Shown: positions 56,646-64,000 of the stretch, one piece after another
Position numbering within the stretch: position 1 is the first letter of the stretch
Layout: each line of letters opens with the position of its first letter
DNA from: Amoebidium appalachense
Lineage: Eukaryota; Ichthyosporea
DNA: 64,000 nt
Assembly: GCA_963693365.1 (NCBI GenBank)
Contig: CAVNZM010000013.1
Location: 4,836,001-4,900,000, forward strand
Direction of reading: 5' to 3'
Notes under the pieces: generated by a model
What the model was told of the DNA's origin: nothing
The model's input: only the letters and a program-made list of their open reading frames with translations
The model's database searches: none
Program-made: the position numbers and the translations under genes

Positions 56646-57675
56646 TTACTTCTTCTTCTTGGGAGCCCTCTCGGTAATCTGCTGTGCGGGTCTCTTATGG
56701 CCGCCCCTGCCGCCCCTGCCGCCCCTGCCGCCCCTGCCGCCCCGGTAACTTGCATCGAGCTGTTTTTTCATCTCCTGAAATATATTCAATGCCAATCCCT
56801 CCGTTTCCTGCTCCTCTTCCTCCTGACCCTCCTCCTCCTGACTCTCCTCCTCCTGACCCTCCCTCTCCCTCTCCGAGTCCTTCTCCCCCTCCCCCCTCCC
56901 CCCTCTCCCTCTCCGAGTCCTTCTCCCCCTCCCCCTCCCCCCTCTCCCTCTCCGAGTCCTTCTCCCCCTCCCCCTCCCCCCTCTCCCCTTCCTCCTCATC
57001 CGAAATTAAAGAAATCTCTTCACAAACCTTCCCTCCTCCCTTCTTACGTTTCTCGCCTTCCGTCGTTTCTCCCTCCTTACGTTTCTCCCGTTCCACCATC
57101 CGCCGGGCTGCACGGCCACTGGCAGGGTGCGTGTGCTTCACCTCAAAAAACCCCATTGCTGTATAATCATAACTCCAATGTTGCCCCGTTTCGGGGTCCC
57201 TATACACGTTTTCAGAGACAACCTCCATCAACTTCTTCGCCCCTCCTATCACCACCTCCGCAAAAGGTGGTTCTGTTTTCTCCTCGCTGACCACCTTCCG
57301 GCGCATTACCTCGCCCCCTTCCTCGTCCTCCTCGCCCACCCCCTCACCCTCACCCTCCGCCTCGCCCACCCCCTCACCCTCACCCTCCGCCTCTCTCTCG
57401 CCCCTCACACGAAGGGTATCCTCTACCACCGACCTCTCCCTGCCCCCCTGCTCCTCCTCCCTGGCAAACAGACTCTCATCTTGCAGAAGTTCCGGGTCAA
57501 ACTGGATTGCTCTCGCACACACCCTCCTAAGTACACTCCGTGCGTACCTCAACTCCCCTTCATAGAAAACCACCGTGTCATGCAATTCAATCAGTGATTT
57601 TTCCGCGTCTGAAATTTTCGATGAGATGTTGTTATCTACAACGGACTCATAGCGTGTCAGCCCTTTAGGCGGCAT
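56646..57675 (-). CDS. Highly charged protein with Glu/Gly-rich repeats and RGG/KKKK tail (frame shift in repeats)
   Basis: Starts MPPKGLTRYESVVDNN. Residues ~1-75 and ~140-185 look folded (YRDPETGQHWSYDYTAMGFF). The intervening and following stretches are EGEGE- and SEREREGE-type repeats from CTCCCC-rich DNA. In one frame the protein ends at 56695 with GRQGRQGRQGRP. In the other the end is NIFQEMKKQLDASYRGGRGG through APKKKK at 56646, which looks more natural, so an indel in the repeats probably separates the true C-terminus. RGG boxes and KKKK suggest nuclear nucleic-acid binding. Confidence 0.5.
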
Positions 57676-57843
57676 TTTGGAATTGTAAGACTAGGATGAT
57701 CTGTTATAACAATTTCTGAGAAAAATAACTGTTGTTTGTGTGAAATCTGTGAAAACTGTAGTGTAGCCGTATTAATCCTGTTGTTTGTGTGAAATCTGTT
57801 GTTGTGTAATAGACAGGGAGAATCGGTTCGTAGATTTTGCAAA

Positions 57844-58206
57844 ATGACATCAACTGGCAGCGCGCCGAATCATATAGTGCTTGATTCATCGGCCGCGGCA
57901 ATAGGCACGGCAATAGGCACTGGTGTCCAGATCCAATTGCCGGATACCCAATCAGGTGGCGGCTTTTGCAGGTCATGCTCACTCATGTGCTGTAATAGTA
58001 ATCGAAAAATCTACGTTTATTTATTTCATGCTCACTCATGTGCTGTAATAGTAATCGAAAAATCTACGTTTATTTTATTTCATTCAAGTCTTGTGTACAA
58101 CGAACATAAAACATCAACATGGATGCCTTTTGCCGCGGGTCATTCGGATAGCGCAAAATCGGAATTTCACTCCCCTTTTGCCCTCCCTCCGATGAGTGGC
58201 TCTTGA
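57844..58206 (+). CDS. Weak candidate frame in a subterminal repeat region
   Basis: ATG-initiated, 120 residues, divergent from the preceding gene. It begins MTSTGSAPNHIVLDSSAAAI but then crosses a duplicated 49-bp segment (CATGCTCACTCATGTGCTGT twice) and a repeat shared with 28226-28330. The later part is unlikely to be functional protein. Confidence 0.2.
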   Translation: MTSTGSAPNHIVLDSSAAAIGTAIGTGVQIQLPDTQSGGGFCRSCSLMCCNSNRKIYVYLFHAHSCAVIVIEKSTFILFHSSLVYNEHKTSTWMPFAAGHSDSAKSEFHSPFALPPMSGS

Positions 58207-59000
58207 TTTCACATTTTTTAACGCCCGGAAACCACAATCGATGCTATTACAATTCAGATGTATATTTTCTACATAGGTTTATTTGATGTATATTTTCTAC
58301 ATAAGTTATTTATTTAATTCAAGTCTTGTGTACATGGATGCCGTTGCCGCGGGTCATTCGAATAGCACCTCTTTTGCCCCCCCTCCCCTCCGATGAGTGG
58401 CTTTTGAATTTCATGATGACGAATGCGTGTCAGATCCCAAAATTGTCTAATTTGCCATGTTACGATATAGACTGACTTTTATTCAAATGTATCGACAGTA
58501 TACGAAACACAGAAAAAAGCTACTAGAATTGCTTTACTTTTGAAATTGGAGCTTACTTGTTTGCAGATGACCCGTTACCAATTCGCGTGCTCATGAATCG
58601 CGATGCTTACTGTGAAAAGCCTTGCCCCCCTCCAGATAGTGCACGTGATCCTACGATCTTCCCCAACCGCTGTCCAGCCAATCAAAAGGAGTGCGATTTG
58701 CTGGTTGTTTTTGCTATGTATACCAAAAGTTGTTTATACTTCATTAAAAAGGCCGTAAGCAAAAAAAAAAAGAATAAAATCAAAAATTAATTTGTCCAAA
58801 TAGCTTTGATTGTTGCAATGTGATATAAAGGAGTAATTTTTTAACTTGTTTGACAGCGGGGTATCCAAATTGATTGGGCGCGTATCAGCTGCAAAAGCGT
58901 GCCTTTACATGTGCGAATGATTTAATTGGTTGTTTGGGGTCTTATTCAAGCGCCTGTTGATTCGCCACACATCAGCTGTCCAAATTGTCCCGTTTCCCGA
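58207..59000. other. Subterminal intergenic region
   Basis: AT-rich, no gene supported. It contains repeats shared with 28190-28330 (direct), an inverted copy of 28500-28620 near 58610-58695, and CCAAT/ATTGG boxes near 58677, 58870 and 58925, probably belonging to the promoter of the following gene. Confidence 0.6.
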
Positions 59001-59008
59001 TATAAAAA
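59001..59008 (+). promoter_or_regulatory. TATA box of the 151-aa gene
   Basis: CCGATATAAAAAGCGG, about 70 bp before the ATG at 59072. Confidence 0.7.
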
Positions 59009-59071
59009 GCGGTTACAGTCCCAGTTCTCTTACTTTTTCACCTTTCACCTTCTCTTGCATTCTCTTAAAAG

Positions 59072-59527
59072 ATGGGGACGTACGAAAAAGAAATTGACAC
59101 AAAACTGGACGAGTTTTTCGGTAGTGCCCGCACTGTTCAAGCAAGGGAAGAAAGCACTCGCAGGCTGATTAAAAAATGTAACCAAAGTCTTGCCGGTGCA
59201 CGCGCAGGGAGCGAAAAAATTAAAACTTGCATGGTGGAATACACGAAGGCACTAGGCGAAGTATCAAGAGAAATGGAGTCGCTTTACATAGCTAGAGACA
59301 CACGGGATACCGACGTAATGAAAACATTTGAAAATTTCGTTAAAGATCAGGATCGTGATATGCGAGATTTCGAATGTGTAATGAACAAATACGAGGAAAC
59401 GACACGTCGTGTGTTCAAGTCTGCATTGGAAGCAGCTGGGGGGCGGGCGACAAGGACAGAACAAGATGAATCGAGGGAAGGGCCGCGCAAGAGGCATCGT
59501 GGCGGACTTGGAGGGAGGGAGAAGTAA
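59072..59527 (+). CDS. Coiled-coil protein with basic tail, 151 aa
   Basis: Mostly helical, with heptad-like patterning (IDTKLDEFFGSARTVQ, YTKALGEVSREMESLYIA, FVKDQDRDMRDFECVMNKY), ending in a basic RGG-type tail (GPRKRHRGGLGGREK) that may be a nuclear localisation signal. It has a clear TATA promoter and CCAAT boxes. Its architecture (coiled coil then basic tail) parallels the gene at the other end of the element (27666), but I see no sequence similarity. Function unknown. Confidence 0.62.
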   Translation: MGTYEKEIDTKLDEFFGSARTVQAREESTRRLIKKCNQSLAGARAGSEKIKTCMVEYTKALGEVSREMESLYIARDTRDTDVMKTFENFVKDQDRDMRDFECVMNKYEETTRRVFKSALEAAGGRATRTEQDESREGPRKRHRGGLGGREK

Positions 59528-59559
59528 CAGGGGGCTTTTTTTGGGGGGGGGGGGGGGGG

Positions 59560-59910
59560 AGGGGGGTGTGCTTACACACTGGGGGGGTGGATGCTTACAC
59601 ACTGATAGTGTTTGTTATGTTGGTGTATAGTAGATTGTATAGGCATTATATGGTGTTTTCCAAATTTTTTGATGATGATGTGACTTCAAAATGTTCGATG
59701 GTGGCGTGGTGGGTGGTGTGTGGCTTAGTAATAACTCGTTTTAAAAATATATATACACGTGATATGGCTTCAAAATGTTCGATGGTGGCGTGGTGGGTGG
59801 TGTGGCTTAGTAATAACTCGTTTTAAAAATATATATACACGTGATATGGCTTCAAAATGTTCGATGGTGGCGTGGAAATAACTAGTTTTATAAATATAAT
59901 ATATCACGTC
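59560..59910 (+). repeat. ~80-bp direct repeats and G-run
   Basis: After a G-run, two and a half copies of GGCTTCAAAATGTTCGATGG then TGGCGTGGTGGGTGGTGTG and TTTTAAAAATATATATACACG. No gene. Confidence 0.8.
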
Positions 59911-60129
59911 ACACTCACATACCAGTGTACTTCCCAAAACACCCCCCCCCAAAAAAAAAGCAGTCAAGCCAATTCACTTACCGAGACACTTGCCATCTTG
60001 CTGGCTTTGTCGTGAATCACCCGAATCGACCCCCATTTCACACACACACACCACACGTGATAGCATGCCCCCCCCCACACACACACACACACACTCAGCA
60101 TTATTTGCACACACGGATGCATTTTTTGT

Positions 60130-60280
60130 TTCACTTTTTGCATCCCCCGGCCTCACACTTAGCATATATATTTGGCCTCCCGGCCTCACACTTAGCATAT
60201 ATATTTGGCCCCCCGGCCTCACACTTAGCCTATATATTTGCCCCCTCCCGGCCTCACACTTAGCATATATATGTGGCCTG

Positions 60281-60331
<51 letters not shown>

Positions 60332-60407
60332 TTTGCATCCCCCCGGCCTCACACTTAGCCTATATATTTGCCCCCTCCCGGCCTCACACTTAGCATTATT
60401 TGGCCTG

Positions 60408-60446
<39 letters not shown>

Positions 60447-62517
60447 TTTGCATCCCCCGGCCTCACACTTAGCATATATATATTTGGCCCCCCGGCCTCA
60501 CATTTAGCATTTATATTTGGCCTCCCGGCCTCACACTTAGCATATATATTTGGCCTGCCGAGAGAGAGAGAGAGAGAGAGAGAGACTTTTTGCATCCCCC
60601 GGCCTCACACTTAGCATTACACACTTAGCATTATTTGGCCTGCCGAGAGAGAGAGAGAGAGACTTTTTGCATCCCCCGGCCTCACACAGCATATATATTT
60701 GGCCCCCCGGCCTCACACTTAGCATCACACACTTGGCATATATATTTGGCCCCCCGGCCTCACACTTAGCATTACACACTTAGCATATATATTTGGCCTG
60801 CCGAGAGAGAGAGAGAGAGAGAGAGAGACTTTTTGCATCCCCCGGCCTCACACTTAGCATTTATATTTGGCCTCCCGGCCTCACACTTAGTATATGTGTG
60901 CATAGGAGAGAGAGACTTTTTGCCCCCCCCCAGCCCCCCCCCCCCCCCCTCCCCGTGCCCCCCGGAACCAACTGTGAGGCCCCCCCCAGCCCCCCCCCCC
61001 CCCCCCCCCCCCCCCCCCGTGCCCCCCCGGCCCCCCAGCCTCCCCCTCCCCCCAGCCCCCCCTGCTGCCGGAACCACGCCCCCAGCGGTGCCATGCTTCC
61101 CCCCCGGCCCCCCAGCCTCCCCCTCCCCCCAGCCCCCCTCCTCCCGGAACCAGGCCCCCAGTGGTTGCAGCATATGCCTTTATTAGTCAAACAGAGCCAC
61201 CAGAAACTTGCACCACTCTGGTGCCTCATGCACATCTACCTGCTGCACAGGCAACATGCTCTATGCATACATAATACTTTCTCACTGTGGGTGGCTCGCC
61301 AGTCTCGCCCTCCTTGCCCTCCTCGCCAGCATGTGTGCCTCACATATCCGCCCTCTTGCTGGCCTGCCGGAACCACGCCCCCAGTGGTGCCATTCCCCAG
61401 CGGTGCCATGCTTCCCCCACTCCCCCAGCCCCCCCTGCACGTGTGCCTCCCCTCCCCCCTGCTGCCGGAACCACGCCCCCCAGTGGTGGCATTCCAACAT
61501 GCTTCCCCCACTCTCCCCGGCCTCCTGTGCACGTGTGCCTCCCCAGCCCCCCCTGCACGTGTGCCTCCCCTCCCCCCCTGCTGCCGGAACCACGCCCCCC
61601 AGTGGTGGCATTCCAACATGCTTCCCCCACTCTCCCCGGCCTCCTGTGCACGTGTGCCTCCCCTCCCCCCCCCCTGCTGCCGGAACCACGCCCCCCAGTG
61701 GTGGCATTCCAACATGCTTCCCCCACTCTCCCCGGCCTCCTGTGCACGTGTGCCTCCCCTCCCCCCCTGCTGCCGGAACCACGCCCCCCAGTGGTGGCAT
61801 TCCAACATGCTTCCCCCACTCTCCCCAGCCCCCCCTGCACGTGTGCCTCCCCTCCCCCCTGCTGCCGGAACCACGCCCCCCAGTGGTGGCATTCCAACAT
61901 GCTTCCCCCACTCTCCCCAGCCCCCCCTGCACGTGTGCCTCCCCTCCCCCCCCTGCTGCCGGAACCACGCCCCCCAGTGGTGGCATTCCAACATGCTTCC
62001 CCCACTCTCCCCGGCCTCCTGTGCACGTGTGCCTCCCCTCCCCCCCCTGCTGCCGGAACCACGCCCCCCAGTGGTGGCATTCCAACATGCTTCCCCCACT
62101 CTCCCCGGCCTCCTGTGCACGTGTGCCTCCCCTCCCCCCTGCTGCCGGAACCACGCCCCCCAGTGGTGGCATTCCAACATGCTTCCCCCACTCTCCCCGG
62201 CCTCCTGTGCACGTGTGCCTCCCCTCCCCCCCTGCTGCCGGAACCACGCCCCCCAGTGGTGGCAGCCAGTGCCTTACATACTAATCTATTCTATGGCCAC
62301 ATGGCCAGATGGCCAGATTGTTTTGACTTCAGGTGGATCCCCCCCCCTGCTCACAGACTGGATTTGATCTGGCCATCTGGCCATGTGGGTATAAACCGTT
62401 TTCTGTTCTAATATTGGAGAACTGTCGATAGTGATAGAAAATGTCATTGGAAGAACAATCGGGAAGGTCATCACGTGATAGATATTTGGAAGTGATCTAC
62501 TGGAAAGAGCGAAGCAA
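60130..62517 (-). repeat. Right terminal inverted repeat of the 39-kb element
   Basis: Reverse complement of the left TIR: GGCCTCACACTTAGCA/(GA)n units, C-rich block (about 60925-61145), ~200-bp unique segment, 93-bp satellite (61375-62275) and unique end terminating in GAGCGAAGCAA. The outer ~230 bp appear identical to the left end over all bases compared. Fewer inner units are present than on the left. Confidence 0.93.
61375..62275 (-). repeat. 93-bp satellite array of the right TIR
   Basis: About nine to ten units with the same internal variants (CAGGAGGCC and GGGGGGCTG types) and the same odd partial unit (near 61525-61560), showing that the two TIRs share a recent common origin or are homogenised. 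Confidence 0.93.
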
Positions 62518-62531
62518 CTATCTTTTCCCAG

Positions 62532-62627
62532 TATCCAGATTTGGGCAAATACTGCAAGAGGTGCGTAGAGCCATTTGGATGGGGCGCTAGCCAATCCCAA
62601 ATCGCAGTCACTAGTACGTACTGTGAG
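62532..62627 (+). CDS. Candidate host exon immediately beyond the element
   Basis: A 32-codon open exon between a good acceptor (CTATCTTTTCCCAG) and a strong donor (GAG|GTGAGA). It reads YPDLGKYCKRCVEPFGWG then ASQSQIAVTSTYCE. The acceptor's pyrimidine tract begins at the first base outside the right TIR, so the element's end lies 14 bp from the exon. Product not recognised; the frame could instead continue 9 codons to a TAA as a terminal exon. Confidence 0.4.
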
Positions 62628-64000
62628 GTGAGATCAAATTTAAAGGCACGTTAATGCACAAGAAGGAAGAGTATAGTTAGTTGAACAATGTCTGTGTCGA
62701 AGATAATTTGCTCCAGACCTCGTAGGGTCTCGTTTATAGCTAACGTGTATGAGCATATAGAGAAAGTGCCTGTAAGAGATGTGCCGGAAGTGGGACTCGC
62801 TACACTCTGGCAGTCTGATCATTAGGATAGCGCTAATAAGCGCTGCTGGGCCCGGGGCCTCTTAGTATTACGGCAATACTAAAATTTGACACGTGTTAAG
62901 ACGAAGCAATAAAGGCTTTATCGGATGGTGTCGTGGGCCGGCCACGGCGCTGCACAGTTGCCTACTAAAGAAAAAAAAAAAAAAGAAAGAAAGAAAGAAA
63001 AATGGAAGCCCTCCTGATGATCCCGGCGAACACTGCACGATCTCGGACAGCCCGGGCCAGTGTGACACGTCACGGGCGTTACCACCTCCCTCGAACGATT
63101 CAGACCTCGAAGATGACATCGTTATCCCTCAAAAAGTGTATGAGAGGTCACCATTGTGCGTGCCGAAGTTGAAGGCTGAAGCATTGTACTGCGGAGCAGA
63201 CTATGAGTGTAAACATGCACGTTCAAGCTCGGATGTATACTATTCTAGCAAATAATTTGCCAGTCACGCTGCAGGCTTTTAAGAAAGACAAGGGTATATA
63301 CTAAAAATAGTTTGGTGTCAAGATTTTCCTCGAAAATAAAAGCCATGCATGAATTTACCGATACGAGGAGCTCTCAAGGTGCAATTATTTTCACATTCCA
63401 CGGTGATAACTAAGCCAATCAGGACTCGTCCAGGTGTGTCAACGTATGATCACGCTATACCTCCTAGCAATGGGTTCACCTAAAATTGATCAAAATCCAA
63501 CATTTTTTATATGTCAACTGTCAACTATATTTTGACAGACAACCCCCTTCAAATGCATAATTTTGACATTCAAAACACATAAATTGTTTTTTGGAGTATT
63601 TTGGCTCCGTTTTATGAGCTTTAATCCCTATATTTTACAGCTCTTTGATACTTCTTCAGAAATCACGGCGAACAAAAATGGTTTAGGCAGATTCGGTGGG
63701 GGAATAAGGGCGGCGTATTTGTAAATTAAAAAATCCAATAATATCGTCCTTTATAATAGTCACGTGACTCACGTGCAAAGTAAAATATTTCACAATAAGC
63801 ATATAATATCTCTCAAGAACATTATTTGTCGATGTTGAAAGTAAAATATCCTATAATAACCATAAATAGTAGCCATAACGGATATAAAATTGCTACATTG
63901 TTATGTTTTTGAACGTCTAGATTTTGAATCTTCTCCTCAGCCTACTAACTCTCTAGGAACCTGATTGGTTAATTATCATGCGCATTTAGAGCCCATTCCT
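62628..64000. other. Right host flank
   Basis: AT-rich, repeat-poor sequence unlike the microsatellite-rich left flank. A plus-strand frame from about 63000 to a TAA at 63255 (containing SNDSDLEDDIVIPQKVYERS) might be a terminal exon and has an AATAAA at 63335-63340. It lacks an in-frame ATG and begins in an A-rich tract. Nothing else recognised. Confidence 0.4.

Noticed and set aside
23501-62517. Identification as a Polinton/Maverick, nimavirus, poxvirus or mriyavirus
   Set aside because: TIRs, size and helicase are suggestive, but no PolB, RVE integrase, capsid, packaging ATPase or HUH nuclease could be seen, so no assignment is made.

Overview
The window joins two kinds of DNA. Bases 1 to about 23.0 kb and 62.5 kb to the end look like the nuclear genome of an animal, probably a marine invertebrate (inference; species not identified). 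The evidence is a multi-exon gene on the minus strand, spread over 4.36-21.83 kb, for an AKAP10 (D-AKAP2)-like protein with two RGS domains and a C-terminal PKA-anchoring helix. Its 17 recognised exons have consistent phases throughout. Its introns are packed with (GT/CA)n, (GCGT)n, (CT)n, poly-G and T(n)G(n) tracts. A tRNA-Arg(TCG) gene lies inside it, and a poly-G-anchored interspersed repeat family occurs many times.

Between 23,501 and 62,517 lies a ~39-kb block bounded by long terminal inverted repeats (TIRs, about 2.4-2.7 kb each). Each TIR has, from the outside in, a ~230-bp unique end, a 93-bp satellite array, a G-rich block and a (TC)n-containing repeat. Inside are about 25 mostly intronless, tightly packed, GC-richer genes, often with a TATA box upstream. 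Recognisable products are an SF3/D5-type helicase, a PD-(D/E)XK nuclease joined to a D5-like C-terminal domain, a zinc-knuckle-repeat endonuclease plus a second C-terminal fragment of it, a KilA/Bro-like T5orf172 protein, a duplicated MYND protein, a six-finger C2H2 protein, a Fic-domain protein, a class III-like PLP aminotransferase, a fibre-like coiled-coil repeat protein (cut by a 500-N gap), several small membrane or secreted proteins, and an intron-containing JmjN/JmjC demethylase-like gene. This repertoire resembles large eukaryotic DNA viruses, but I see no DNA polymerase, capsid protein, packaging ATPase, integrase or transposase. It is best described as an endogenous virus-like element or giant TIR element of unknown class.

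Layout: 1-4.3 kb, simple repeats and one exon of an unknown gene; 4.36-21.83 kb, AKAP10-like gene with the tRNA and repeats; 23.05-23.50 kb, a 453-bp near-perfect palindrome abutting the element; 23.5-26.7 kb, left TIR and related repeats; 27-34 kb, coiled-coil gene and JmjC gene; 34-43 kb, small membrane protein, hr-like 60-bp repeats, T5orf172, PDZ-like, endonuclease and MYND genes; 43.4-53.5 kb, membrane protein, C2H2, helicase, nuclease, Fic, aminotransferase, fibre and secreted genes; 53.5-56.6 kb, octamer-motif repeat arrays; 56.6-59.5 kb, two charged nuclear-type proteins; 60.1-62.5 kb, right TIR; then a host exon starting 15 bp after the element ends. The helicase, nuclease and zinc-finger genes suggest replication or recombination functions. 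JmjC, MYND, C2H2 and T5orf172 products suggest control of host or element chromatin. Fic and aminotransferase products suggest host-cell modification (all inference).
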